A stretch of 64,000 nucleotides of DNA from the NCBI RefSeq assembly GCF_001431315.2, contig NZ_LKHV02000001.1:1178001-1242000 (forward strand), read 5' to 3'. Shown here one piece after another: positions 27,533-37,130 of the stretch (position 1 is its first letter; each line of letters opens with the position of its first letter). The stretch comes from Candidatus Berkiella cookevillensis (GTDB lineage: Bacteria; Pseudomonadota; Gammaproteobacteria; Berkiellales; Berkiellaceae). Below the pieces are notes generated by a model. The model was not told where the DNA came from, did no database searches, and was given only the letters and a program-made list of their open reading frames with translations. A program made the position numbers and the translations under genes.

Positions 27533-28771
27533 ATGTCATCAAGGCCGACACTCGTATTTAAGACACCCAAAGAAGCATTTCACATTCCCCAAATAAATGG
27601 AAAAAACGCCACCTATTTTTGTGGTCATTCCCTGGGATTGCAACCCAAGCGCACTTTTGATGTTATTCAAAAAGAATTGACAAAATGGAAAGAGGGAGCC
27701 GCTTTAAGTTATTTTCAAGGAGAAGAACCTTGGGTCGGCTTAACAGAGCAATTATGTGCACCGCTTGCAGCGTTGGTAGGAGCGAAAGCATCAGAAGTTG
27801 TTGCGATGAATAGCTTAACGATTAATTTACACTTGATGTTAGCAAGTTTTTATAAGCCTTCTCCGCATAAGTATAAAATCATTATTGAAGAGGGTGCATT
27901 TCCTTCTGATCGATATGCGGTTCAATCGCATATACAGTGGCATGGTTTTGATCCTAAGCAAAGCTTAATCAAAGTAAAAGCTAAAAATGGTATCTTTAAG
28001 ACAGAAGATTTACTGCGCGTGTTGGAAGAGCATGGTGATAGTATCATGCTTTCTTTGCTTCCTGGGGTGCAATACTATACTGGCCAGGTTTTGCCTATTG
28101 CTGAAATGACTAAAATTTTGAAAGAAAAAGAAATTATTGCTGGATGGGATTTTGCACATGGTGTGGGAAATATTCCTATGTCCTTGCATGATTGGAATAT
28201 TGATTTTGCTGTTTGGTGTCATTACAAATACATGAATTCAGGCCCTGGCGCTGTTGCTGGTTGTTTTGTTCATGAGCAATATGCAACAAATAAGAAAAAT
28301 TTTAGATTGCAGGGTTGGTGGGGAAATGATTTATCTTCTCGCTTTCTGATGCAAGAAGCATTTGATCCTTATGCCAATGCAATGGGGTGGCAAGTGAGTA
28401 ATGCCGCCGTCTTTTCTTTAGTGCCGCTTAAGGCAACGTTTGAGCTAATAAATCAAGTGGGTGGTCTTCAGGTTCTAAGAGCGCAGTCCATAGATTTGAC
28501 AACCTATTTGATTCAGGCAGTAAAAGAAAATTTTGAGAATGACATTGAATTAGTCACACCTGAAGATATTACGCAGCGCGGTTGTCAACTTTCTATTGCT
28601 TTTAAAAATAAAAATGCTAAAGATATTTGTGCTTTTCTCATACAGCAAGGCGTTGTTGTTGATTTCCGTAATCCCAATGTAATTAGAATTGCGCCAGTAC
28701 CATTATATAATGACTATGATGACATTGATCACTTGATTAAAATATTACAGCAAGCATGCCAAAGGTTTTAA
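27533..28771 (+). CDS. kynU: Kynureninase
   Basis: Kynureninase cleaves kynurenine to anthranilate and alanine, using PLP. The 412-residue protein shows the family blocks FCGHSLGLQPK, the cofactor region GWDFAHGVGN and the PLP lysine in WCHYKYMNSGPG, then GWWGNDLSSRF and FDPYANAMGWQVSN. kynA follows 4 bp later, so the two form an operon. Arylformamidase (kynB) is not present in the window. Confidence 0.96.
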   Translation: MSSRPTLVFKTPKEAFHIPQINGKNATYFCGHSLGLQPKRTFDVIQKELTKWKEGAALSYFQGEEPWVGLTEQLCAPLAALVGAKASEVVAMNSLTINLHLMLASFYKPSPHKYKIIIEEGAFPSDRYAVQSHIQWHGFDPKQSLIKVKAKNGIFKTEDLLRVLEEHGDSIMLSLLPGVQYYTGQVLPIAEMTKILKEKEIIAGWDFAHGVGNIPMSLHDWNIDFAVWCHYKYMNSGPGAVAGCFVHEQYATNKKNFRLQGWWGNDLSSRFLMQEAFDPYANAMGWQVSNAAVFSLVPLKATFELINQVGGLQVLRAQSIDLTTYLIQAVKENFENDIELVTPEDITQRGCQLSIAFKNKNAKDICAFLIQQGVVVDFRNPNVIRIAPVPLYNDYDDIDHLIKILQQACQRF

Positions 28772-28775
28772 AAGA

Positions 28776-29711
28776 ATGAAAGCATATCCTGAGTCAATTA
28801 TAAAAAAAATTGAGGCACTTGAGAAAAAATATGCAGAGATGGGGCAAGACATGCCGTCCTATCTGGATGGATTGTTGTATTCTAATATTTTAAGTTATTG
28901 GGATTATATACACTTAGACACATTGCTCAGCATACAAAAACCAAAAACAGATTGTAAAGATGAAATGATTTTCATTACCTACCATCAAATCACAGAATTA
29001 ATGTTTCGTTTGATTATTGCTGAGGCTGAGCAACTCTGCACAGATAAAGAACAGCCACAAGAAGTATGGATCAAGCATTTGTCGCGTATTAATCGCTATT
29101 TTCGACATCTTATTTCAAGTTTTGACATTATGATTCAAGGTATGGACAAAGATGCCTTTAGAAAATTTAGGATGGCGCTATTACCTGCAAGCGGTTTTCA
29201 ATCTGTGCAGTATCGTAAGATTGAAATATACAGTAGTAACTTAAGACAGCTTTTGCATCTCAAGTATCGCAACACATTTCAAGAAGACGCCAGTTTGAAT
29301 ACTTTGTATCAACATATTTACTGGAAATCGAGTAATAGAGAGTTAAAATCAGGTAAGAAAACGCTCACCTTAACCATGTTTGAAGAAAAATATGATGAAA
29401 TATTATTGAATCTTGCAAAATCATTGCAAACACAAAATATCAATTCTAAATATTTGCAAGCACACATAGACATTAAAAATAATCCAGATATTATAAAAGA
29501 GCTGAAAAATTTAGATCTCAATGCAAACCTCTTTTGGCTTTTGGCACATTATGGTGCAGCGGATGCTTTTCTAAGAGACAAGCAAGAAATAATTGTTGCA
29601 ACAGGGGGCACGAATTGGCAAAGCTATTTGCCGCCACAATACCAGAAAATTATGTATTTTCCTTCTTTGTGGACTGAGCAAGAAAGTGCAGATTGGGGTA
29701 GGGTAAAGTAG
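28776..29711 (+). CDS. kynA: Tryptophan 2,3-dioxygenase
   Basis: This haem enzyme opens the indole ring of tryptophan to N-formylkynurenine. The 311-residue protein has the substrate and haem motifs FITYHQITELMFRL (with the catalytic-site histidine), the R-rich FRKFRMALLPASGFQSVQYR and a C-terminal GGTNWQSYLPP. It is coupled to kynU. The stop codon lies at the very edge of an inverted-repeat element, so the last codons may have been shaped by its insertion. Confidence 0.95.
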   Translation: MKAYPESIIKKIEALEKKYAEMGQDMPSYLDGLLYSNILSYWDYIHLDTLLSIQKPKTDCKDEMIFITYHQITELMFRLIIAEAEQLCTDKEQPQEVWIKHLSRINRYFRHLISSFDIMIQGMDKDAFRKFRMALLPASGFQSVQYRKIEIYSSNLRQLLHLKYRNTFQEDASLNTLYQHIYWKSSNRELKSGKKTLTLTMFEEKYDEILLNLAKSLQTQNINSKYLQAHIDIKNNPDIIKELKNLDLNANLFWLLAHYGAADAFLRDKQEIIVATGGTNWQSYLPPQYQKIMYFPSLWTEQESADWGRVK

Positions 29712-29836
29712 AAGCTGTCTCAAAAATGCCATTTGGGGTTGCTCTTTCATCGCAGATTCTGTTGTGTTGCTCATTTACATTTGTGTAAACTGCGCCTTAG
29801 CTGAACGAAAAATGACTATTTTTGAGACAGCTTCTA
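29709..29836. mobile_element. MITE-like element with 19-bp terminal inverted repeats
   Basis: Perfect inverted ends TAGAAGCTGTCTCAAAAAT (29709-29727) and its complement (29818-29836) enclose about 90 bp without coding capacity. If the ends are taken as 18 bp, the flanks on both sides read AGT, a possible 3-bp target duplication. It directly abuts the kynA stop codon and could also act as a terminator hairpin. Confidence 0.65.
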
Positions 29837-29959
29837 GTTTTGTTATTGGGATTTAGGAAGTTTGATGAATGGAATGAATGAGAAGTTCTTATTACATTGA
29901 CATTCTTAATAGAGTTCGATACTTTCAAACATCTGTTACCAACCATATAAGGGATTAAC

Positions 29960-31324
29960 GTGGCAGCTAGTGGACCTATTGATAAGGCAAATCAAAAAAT
30001 AGAACTTGTCTCTCGACTTGTTACAGCGACATATGCAGAATCTATTCAGGCATCGAATAGATCAGAGTCTGACATTAATGCACATATTGAAGCCAATCCA
30101 TTTTTATCGAATGAATTTATTTTCGACGCTGAATTAAAAAAATATCAAAACCGTTGGGACAAATTAGCACTTATTTTACAAAGAATTTTGGGCGCCAAAG
30201 AAATATTAGAGCATTATTTAAAAAATTCAGAACTACGAGGAATTTTGCCTGAAAGCTCTGTTGAAAACATGAGCTATTTACAAGATTGGTGTGAAAATAA
30301 ATTTGAGAGAGAAGCTGATTATAAAGCATTTGAAGCTTTATTAAAGACTACACTCGCTGAATTGTATACGCATGAGAGTTATTTCTATAATATGACGTCA
30401 CAGACGAAATTGTGTGCAGAAATTAGAGTTAAATTTGACACACTTGCTGCACAGCCTTTAGATACTAAATATTTATATATGATTTTTTCATCTTATCAAA
30501 ATTTATGGTTGAATAAGCAAAAAGTACTTGAACAACCAATAGGATTGTCGCAAGATTCAGAGTTTCGGATGGGAAGCTCTTCATCTTCTTCAAGTCACCA
30601 TGCATTCAATGATGTGCAATTGGATGTGGTTGCCTCTATTTCCGTTAAAACAAATAATAAAATTCCTGAAGCACCGCCACCACCGCCGCCTTTATTGCCA
30701 CTTTGGAAAGCAACATGTTCGTCGTCTTCTTCACAACAGGCGACAGTTAAAGTGAGAGCAGTCGCTAAAGCAGCTTTTTCTGTTGATAATAATCAGCTGC
30801 TAAATCAGGCACGGGTTTTTAAAGAGAAGCGTAATCAAAAAATGGCGCAAGCTCAAAGGTTGGAATTTGCCATGCCGGAAGAACAAGTTATAGAGCAAGA
30901 AATACTTGAAAATAAGAAAGCGAAACCTGTAGATCCAAGAGAAGCACATTTAAAATCTATGCTAGAAAAATCGGCTGAAAAAGCGTCTAGAAGAAATGGA
31001 GAAGATTTTGAGGCGGTTGTCAGTAGGATGCGCTCATTACAGCTCACGAAGAATGCAGCTCAACTTTCTTGTCAAGCTGCAACATCTGATTCAGATTCTG
31101 CAGAAAAAGGGATGCCAGCTTCTTCATCAAATAGTAATGATGGATGGGTTAATAAATTCATTGAAAGGCAAAGAGCCAGAGCCTCTGGTGCTCCAAAATC
31201 TGATGATGAGGAAAATTGGAGTGATGATGATTTTGAGGATAAGAAAGAAAATACGGATTTAGAAGTGTCTGTATCAGAAGTTTCATTGAGTGAAAGATTA
31301 AGTTTGAAAATTCGACCTAGATAA
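29960..31324 (+). CDS. Polyproline and WASP-like acidic-tail protein, candidate effector
   Basis: The 454-residue protein has no signal peptide. Residues 1-200 are helical. Then come a serine run, a proline run APPPPPPLLPLW (about 236-247), a basic helical region (about 275-375) and, at 393-428, an amphipathic basic helix WVNKFIERQRARA followed by SDDEENWSDDDFED. Basic helix plus acidic stretch with a tryptophan is the layout of the C and A segments of WASP/N-WASP that bind Arp2/3. A clear WH2 actin-binding motif is not seen, and 26 residues follow the acidic part. The start is GTG 29960. Function is inference. Confidence 0.6.
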   Translation: MAASGPIDKANQKIELVSRLVTATYAESIQASNRSESDINAHIEANPFLSNEFIFDAELKKYQNRWDKLALILQRILGAKEILEHYLKNSELRGILPESSVENMSYLQDWCENKFEREADYKAFEALLKTTLAELYTHESYFYNMTSQTKLCAEIRVKFDTLAAQPLDTKYLYMIFSSYQNLWLNKQKVLEQPIGLSQDSEFRMGSSSSSSSHHAFNDVQLDVVASISVKTNNKIPEAPPPPPPLLPLWKATCSSSSSQQATVKVRAVAKAAFSVDNNQLLNQARVFKEKRNQKMAQAQRLEFAMPEEQVIEQEILENKKAKPVDPREAHLKSMLEKSAEKASRRNGEDFEAVVSRMRSLQLTKNAAQLSCQAATSDSDSAEKGMPASSSNSNDGWVNKFIERQRARASGAPKSDDEENWSDDDFEDKKENTDLEVSVSEVSLSERLSLKIRPR

Positions 31325-31455
31325 ATTATTTTTAGGCAATTATTATCGTTCACTTTTTGGGGGAAAATCCATTTATTGATAGATACCAGATAATAAGAAG
31401 CGCTATTTCGTTTTATTTATAAGCGCTTCTAATTTCCGCATGACAATCATGATAC

Positions 31456-32049
31456 TCATTGTATGGTTGCACCTGTCACTCTCCCCGCGATTTTTGATTC
31501 TTTATCCATGTGAATAACCCCAGGACTTAAAAAAGTCACGTTGCCTGAAACAGTGGTCTCTTCTAAATATAGATGTAAGGTTTTTTGATCAGATGTTTTT
31601 TCAATCAAAATATCTGTTAAGGCACAGTTTTCAAATTCAGAATGGTTACCGTAAATAGTAATTTCTTTTTTAAACTGGCTGTCCTCAGCACTTACTTGCC
31701 CATGGATAGAGATAACATCTTCAAAGGTAGAGTCATCGGTGTTTATTTTGCCATGAATAATGGTTTTGCCTGTAACAGTGACTTGATCTAAATCAGCATC
31801 GCCATTGACAGTTAAATGTTCAAAGGTTGAATGCTTTGCTGCAACGAATCCATTGATGGTTGTTGTTTGGCTTAAGGTAGATTTCTCAATATTGATCATC
31901 CCTGAATGTTCTAATGTGGTTTGATTTTGTGCGTGCAATTCTAAAAAACCATAAGAATGGTGGGGTGCACTCGCATTTAGCAGTGCTGGGTTTAGCAAGA
32001 CGCATAGAATAAAGCCCATCGGCATGAATTTGTTATCTTGTTTTGCCAT
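31456..32049 (-). CDS. Exported beta-helix (bactofilin-like) repeat protein
   Basis: The 197-residue protein has a signal peptide (MGFILCVLLNPALLNASA) and then about eight short repeats of alternating hydrophobic positions with glycines at turns (TTTINGFVAAKHSTFEHLTV, VTGKTIIHGKI, ISIHGQVSAEDS, ITIYGNHSEFEN). This is the pattern of a right-handed beta-helix such as in bactofilins, but those are normally cytoplasmic. It is 17 bp downstream of the symporter gene on the same strand, so they may be co-transcribed. Confidence 0.6.
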   Translation of the reverse strand: MAKQDNKFMPMGFILCVLLNPALLNASAPHHSYGFLELHAQNQTTLEHSGMINIEKSTLSQTTTINGFVAAKHSTFEHLTVNGDADLDQVTVTGKTIIHGKINTDDSTFEDVISIHGQVSAEDSQFKKEITIYGNHSEFENCALTDILIEKTSDQKTLHLYLEETTVSGNVTFLSPGVIHMDKESKIAGRVTGATIQ

Positions 32050-32066
32050 ATAATTTTCTCTTTATA

Positions 32067-33428
32067 TTACACAAGTGTTGTAATGAGAATGATTAAAATG
32101 CACAAAGGGCATAGATATCGAATCGCAAAGCGCCACGCAAAATAAAGTGCGGGTGAAGAACAATTAAGCTCTTCTTCTACATGCTTTTCTTTCATGACCC
32201 AGCCGGCAAAAATACAGAATAATAATGCACCAATCGGCAATAAAATATTGGTTGGAATGCCAAGCAACACTTCGAAAAGGCGCCATTCAAATATTTCAAC
32301 ACCACGCCAAATACTAAAAGAAAGGGCGCTGATAATACCAAATCCCCACGCCAATAGACCCACATAAATAGAGGCTTGTGTTCTCTTTATTTTTGTTTTT
32401 TCAACAATCAGTGAAACCAATGGCTCTCCCATAGAAATGGAAGAGGTCCATGCGGCAAAAATAAGTAATAAGAAAAAGCAGATACCAACAAATTGAGCGC
32501 CTGGCATATTGCTAAAAGCAATAGGCAATACTTTGAACATTAGGCTTGGACCATCAGCAGGAGATAAGCCATGCGCAAATACAATTGGGAAAATAGCTAA
32601 ACCAGATAATATGGCGACGAATAAATCTAATATCGCAATGATAAATACAGTACTAAACATGTTGGTATTTTTAGATAAATAAGAGCCATAGATGAGAATG
32701 GCGCCTGCGCCCGTTGCCAGAGAGAAAAAGGATTGTCCTAATGCTCCCACAATGGCCATAGGTGTGAAATCTTGTATTTTGAAAGAGAATAAAAAGACAA
32801 AAGCTTCTTTGAAGTTACCAATGATGGCAGCATAGATCACTAATACAATGAGAATAATGAATAAGGCAGGCATCATCCAGCGTGATGATTTCTCAATACC
32901 TTGATTAACACCCAGTGCGACTACACCCATGGTGAGTACCATAAAAATAGTATGCCAGCCGATCAATAGTATGGGCTGATTCATTAGATTGATCCACAAA
33001 GCAGAAATGGCATCAGGACTGGCGTTGTTAAAGGTGCCTTGTATAGCGTAATTGAGATAGCCAATGGCAAAACCTGAGATAACACTGTAGAAGCTTAATA
33101 CCATCACCAGTGTTAAGGCGCCCAACCAACCTAAGTACTTCCAGTTACGAGATTCATTCGACTCATGTGCCAGTGTTTCTAAGGTATCCACGGGATTTTT
33201 TTGTCCGCGACGACCAATCATAAGCTCTGCAATCATGGCTGGGGTGCCAATTGCAAATAAGAATAGAATATAGGTTAAAACAAATACACCGCCACCGTTC
33301 TCACCCGCCATATAGGGGAATCGCCAAATATTGCCAAGTCCAACTGCAGCACCTGCGCTGACTAAAATAAAAGCCAAACGAGAACTCCATACACTTCTTA
33401 CTGTTCCGCTGCTAGATTGAGAGGCCAT
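32067..33428 (-). CDS. Sodium-dependent transporter, NSS/SNF family
   Basis: Members of this family take up amino acids or related compounds with sodium. The 453-residue protein has about 11 membrane segments and the signature of the first helix, SAGAAVGLGNIWRFPYMAGENGGG, given here as the two parts AGAAVGLGNIWRFPY and GENGGGVF. The region FSLATGAGAILIYGSYL and the SSISMGEPLVSLI segment fit bacterial LeuT-like members. The substrate cannot be told. Confidence 0.92.
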   Translation of the reverse strand: MASQSSSGTVRSVWSSRLAFILVSAGAAVGLGNIWRFPYMAGENGGGVFVLTYILFLFAIGTPAMIAELMIGRRGQKNPVDTLETLAHESNESRNWKYLGWLGALTLVMVLSFYSVISGFAIGYLNYAIQGTFNNASPDAISALWINLMNQPILLIGWHTIFMVLTMGVVALGVNQGIEKSSRWMMPALFIILIVLVIYAAIIGNFKEAFVFLFSFKIQDFTPMAIVGALGQSFFSLATGAGAILIYGSYLSKNTNMFSTVFIIAILDLFVAILSGLAIFPIVFAHGLSPADGPSLMFKVLPIAFSNMPGAQFVGICFFLLLIFAAWTSSISMGEPLVSLIVEKTKIKRTQASIYVGLLAWGFGIISALSFSIWRGVEIFEWRLFEVLLGIPTNILLPIGALLFCIFAGWVMKEKHVEEELNCSSPALYFAWRFAIRYLCPLCILIILITTLV

Positions 33429-33535
33429 AAATATTTAGTTAACCTTCTATTTTTTAATGAGATGCTACATTTTAGGCTGTTTAGTAGTGTAACCGCAAAC
33501 CTGTTCTTCAGATTTGGTAAACAAACTGACATAAA

Positions 33536-33564
33536 TTGGGTTTTCGTAAAATAATTTTTATGTT
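33536..33564 (+). promoter_or_regulatory. Putative sigma70 promoter of the M48 protease gene
   Basis: TTGGGT (33536-33541), a 17-base spacer and TATGTT (33559-33564) lie 37 bases before ATG 33601, in the divergent space to the symporter gene. Confidence 0.4.
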
Positions 33565-33600
33565 AGCATACCGGCTTCTTTGGCTGTAAGAAAATCGTGC

Positions 33601-34932
33601 ATGTACAAAAATAGTGTGTTTCTACCAATATGGACTCGTCCAAGATTACAAATTAGCCTAAATCTCTTTGCAATAATCGCACCTCAGTTAATACTCAATG
33701 CCTTTGGTATTTACTTGCTAGGTGCAAGCGTATTTTTGCCCATATTAAGTATTTGCTATGCTGCCTTGATTACACGGAAAATATTTGAGCTTGTAAGAGC
33801 ATTTCACCTTATCAAGCGTTTTGGGCATTCTTTCTATGGAAGCTTGTCGGGTTATAAAACACTGCCCCCATCTAAGCAGAAAATGCTCTCATCTTTTGTT
33901 GCAGAAATGTCTCAGCAATTAAAAATGCCACTGCCTGATATTTATTATGATAAAAGGGCAAAAGCAGTAAATGCCAGTTTGTTATTGGAAAATTGGGGGA
34001 AATATAGAATTGTGCTTTCAAAAGGATTATTAAAAGCATTTGTGAGAGACGAGATAGAGGCAGATACCTTAAAAGCGATCATAGCACATGAGTTATCGCA
34101 TGCGGCGCATCATGACGCAATTATGGCTCAGTGCTTTGCTGTTATTTCTTCTATTAACTATATTTATGCTTCTATTGCTGTATGTAGCATACCCATTTTG
34201 ACTTGTGTATGGGGCTTAGTGGCAGTATTTTCAACAGGAGCTTCGGCATTATCAACATTTTTTATATTAAATGGCGTGCTATCTGGCATCGTCGCTGTGG
34301 GCGCGCTTACTTATTTTTGTAGTAAGAGCATAGATAGAGCGATGGAATTTAGAGCAGATTTAACCGCTCTTGAGCTTACGCAAGATGCAGGCGTCACCTC
34401 GAGAATGACTCATGAAATCAGAAAAATATTGTCAAAATGGGGCTTTCAATTTTATGAAAATATGTTTGGCTATATGCAAGTAAAACTATTGTCTCCAGAG
34501 AAATTATTGGGGCTAAATCAAGATTTATTGGATCAGTATTTACGCATTAATCGTGCAAAACTGAAGAAACAAAAGTCACAGCCAGGACGTTTTAAAAAAT
34601 TCAACAAATTAGAAAAAGCTTTTCGTAATTATTTGCATTTATATAAAAATGGTTTTATTCCCCTGCATTCAATAGGAAATGCAAAAAGAAAATCGGGTAA
34701 ATTGTTGCAGGCTTTATTAACATCTGAGCAAAGAAAGGCGATTGCCGTTGTCAACTCGACTAAGCTTGAACAATTACCCATAACGCCATGGTATGATGCG
34801 AATGCTTGGCTAGCCTGTTGGGATAGCTTTATGGCTACACATCCTTCTGCGCCTGCTCGAGAAGCAGCCATTTTAGCTGCAGCAAAAAACAAAGTTAGCG
34901 TGTCGAGCAAATATTCTCGACAAAGGCTTTGA
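33601..34932 (+). CDS. M48-family membrane metalloprotease
   Basis: The zinc site HELSHAAHHDAI lies at about residue 163 and the downstream glutamate is in MEFRADLTALEL, as in HtpX/Ste24-type proteases. Hydrophobic segments occur before (about 17-60) and after (about 185-240) the zinc motif. The C-terminal 120 residues are basic and not family-typical. I start at ATG 33601 (443 residues); a TTG seven codons upstream is less likely. HtpX-like enzymes cut damaged membrane proteins; the length and tail differ from HtpX. Confidence 0.85.
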   Translation: MYKNSVFLPIWTRPRLQISLNLFAIIAPQLILNAFGIYLLGASVFLPILSICYAALITRKIFELVRAFHLIKRFGHSFYGSLSGYKTLPPSKQKMLSSFVAEMSQQLKMPLPDIYYDKRAKAVNASLLLENWGKYRIVLSKGLLKAFVRDEIEADTLKAIIAHELSHAAHHDAIMAQCFAVISSINYIYASIAVCSIPILTCVWGLVAVFSTGASALSTFFILNGVLSGIVAVGALTYFCSKSIDRAMEFRADLTALELTQDAGVTSRMTHEIRKILSKWGFQFYENMFGYMQVKLLSPEKLLGLNQDLLDQYLRINRAKLKKQKSQPGRFKKFNKLEKAFRNYLHLYKNGFIPLHSIGNAKRKSGKLLQALLTSEQRKAIAVVNSTKLEQLPITPWYDANAWLACWDSFMATHPSAPAREAAILAAAKNKVSVSSKYSRQRL

Positions 34933-34982
34933 ACTATGAGAAAAAGTCCTATTAACACTTTTTGAAAAAGTTGGATTTCTAG

Positions 34983-35762
34983 GTGAGCATTTTTGTATTT
35001 GATATCGAAACAATTCCCGATATCATTGCTGGAAGAAAGTTGTTTAACTTGCATGATTCTTCCATTTCTGATGCTGAAGTAGCTGAACTCATGTTTCGTA
35101 AAGCAACAGAAGAGACAGGACAGTCTTTTGTCCGATTGCCACTGCATCAAGTCGTTGCTATTTCTGCTGTCTATCGCACCCACGATCAGCTCAAAGTATG
35201 GTCACTGGGTAGTCCTGATGCTTCAGAAAAAGAGCTTGTGCAGCGATTTTTTGATGGTATTGAAAAATATACACCACAATTAGTTTCTTGGAATGGCCAA
35301 GCCTTTGATTTGCCTGTGTTACAATATAGGGCTTTACTCAATCAGGTTGTGGCAAAGCGATATTGGGATACGGGAGAGCTAGATTCTAACTACAAATGGA
35401 ATAATTACATCAGTCGCTATCACCAACGACATTTAGATTTAATGGATGTATTGGCCTCTTACCAACCGCGTGCCTATAGTCGTTTAGATGATATTGCGAC
35501 ACTCCTAGGATTTCCTGGCAAAATGGGTATGGATGGCAGTAAAGTCTGGCATAATTACCAGCAAGGAAAAATTGAAGAAATTCGTAATTACTGTGAAACA
35601 GATGTGATCAACACTTATCTGGTTTACTTAAGATTTCAGCAGATGCGCGGTTATTTATTAGAGGATAAGCTTGAACAAGAGTTGAGCCTGCTGAAAGATT
35701 ATTTAAGAAGTGAAAACAAAGCTCATTTAACTGCTTTTTTGCAGGAATGGGAACAAGCATAA
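34983..35762 (+). CDS. PolB-like 3'-5' exonuclease
   Basis: The 259-residue protein is a DnaQ-fold exonuclease related to the proofreading domain of family B polymerases: exo I FVFDIETIPD, exo II SWNGQAFDLPVL and exo III NYCETDVINTYLVYLRF. No polymerase domain is attached. The start is GTG 34983. It is 12 bp before rlmD, so the two are likely co-transcribed. Confidence 0.88.
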   Translation: MSIFVFDIETIPDIIAGRKLFNLHDSSISDAEVAELMFRKATEETGQSFVRLPLHQVVAISAVYRTHDQLKVWSLGSPDASEKELVQRFFDGIEKYTPQLVSWNGQAFDLPVLQYRALLNQVVAKRYWDTGELDSNYKWNNYISRYHQRHLDLMDVLASYQPRAYSRLDDIATLLGFPGKMGMDGSKVWHNYQQGKIEEIRNYCETDVINTYLVYLRFQQMRGYLLEDKLEQELSLLKDYLRSENKAHLTAFLQEWEQA

Positions 35763-35774
35763 GATTGTATAACC

Positions 35775-37100
35775 ATGTCAAGAAATCGAAAACTCGTCAA
35801 TCAATCACTTGAATTAACTGTGAATCAGATCTCCGTCGAAGGACGTGGCATTTCTTCATTAGAAGGTAAGAAGGTTTTTGTTTTTGGCGCACTGGAAAAT
35901 GAAAAAGTACAAGCCAAAGTCATCAGGCAGCACTCGCGCTATTTAGAAACAAAATTAGAGAGTGTATTAGAAGCATCAGAAAAAAGAGTAGAGCCTATTT
36001 GTCCTCATTTTGGCGAATGTGGTGGATGCCAGATGCAGCATCTATCGACTGAACATCAAATTGAGCATAAACAAAAACAATTGTCTAAACTCTTAGCGCA
36101 TGCTGAAATTGTGCCTTCAGAATGGCATGAAACCTTAACAGGTTCTTCAACAGGCTATCGGTATAAAGCACGGCTTGGGGTTCGCTATGTAGAGAAAAAG
36201 GGTGTTGTATTGGTGGGATTCAGAGAAGCCCACAGTAATAAAATTGTTGAAATGAATTCATGCGCTATATTGCATCCAACAGTTGGTAATTTAATCGATC
36301 CTTTGCGTCAGTTAATTTCAGAATTAGCAGCCTTTAAAGATATCCCGCAAATTGAAGTGGCTGCGGGTGATAAAGAAGTTGCGCTTATTTTTAGAATATT
36401 GCAACCATTGATTCAAGCAGATACTGATAAGTTGATAGCCTTTGCTGGTGAGCATCATTTGAGTCTTTATTTGCAAGAGCGTGGGCCTGAATCAGTTAAA
36501 AAAATATGGCCAAATCAAGAAGAGACACTCTCTTATCGCTTGATGGATGGGGCGATTACCATGCATTTTAAGCCATTGGATTTTACACAGATTAACCCTG
36601 TGATTAATAATCAAATGGTTCGTCAAGCTTTAGATTGGCTACAGGTATCTGAGCACGATACCGTATTAGATTTGTTTTGTGGCCTTGGTAATTTTAGTTT
36701 GCCACTTGCGCAGAAGGCAAAAGCGGTTGTGGGTGTTGAAGGAGATGCGCAAATGACGGCAAAAGCCAGTATGAATGCAGCATCTAATCAAATCAGTAAT
36801 GCATGTTTTTATGAGGCCAATCTCTTTGAAGATTGTTCTAAAGCACCCTGGTTTACGATTGCGCACAATAAAGTTTTATTAGATCCACCCAGATTGGGGG
36901 CGGCCGCAGTCGTAGAAAATATCGAGAAGTTAGCGCCTGAGTCTATACTGTATGTTTCTTGTGACATGAATACTTTTGTGCGTGATGCAGCTGTCTTGGT
37001 GCATCAGAAAAAATACAAATTAGAAAAAGTTGCCATCATGGATATGTTTCCACATACCAAGCATATAGAAACGATGGGATTATTTGTATTGGAAAAGTAA
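35775..37100 (+). CDS. rlmD: 23S rRNA (uracil-1939-C5)-methyltransferase
   Basis: RlmD (RumA) puts a methyl group on U1939 of 23S rRNA using SAM. The 441-residue protein has an N-terminal TRAM domain (ISVEGRGISSLEGKKVFVFG), the iron-sulfur cysteines in CPHFGECGGCQMQHL, the SAM motif VLDLFCGLGNFSLPLA, the LLDPPRLGA motif and the catalytic cysteine in LYVSCDMNTFVRD. In E. coli too the gene precedes relA, as it does here. Confidence 0.96.
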   Translation: MSRNRKLVNQSLELTVNQISVEGRGISSLEGKKVFVFGALENEKVQAKVIRQHSRYLETKLESVLEASEKRVEPICPHFGECGGCQMQHLSTEHQIEHKQKQLSKLLAHAEIVPSEWHETLTGSSTGYRYKARLGVRYVEKKGVVLVGFREAHSNKIVEMNSCAILHPTVGNLIDPLRQLISELAAFKDIPQIEVAAGDKEVALIFRILQPLIQADTDKLIAFAGEHHLSLYLQERGPESVKKIWPNQEETLSYRLMDGAITMHFKPLDFTQINPVINNQMVRQALDWLQVSEHDTVLDLFCGLGNFSLPLAQKAKAVVGVEGDAQMTAKASMNAASNQISNACFYEANLFEDCSKAPWFTIAHNKVLLDPPRLGAAAVVENIEKLAPESILYVSCDMNTFVRDAAVLVHQKKYKLEKVAIMDMFPHTKHIETMGLFVLEK

Positions 37101-37130
37101 GCGTGGTTTGGTGATAGCATTAGTTTTTGC

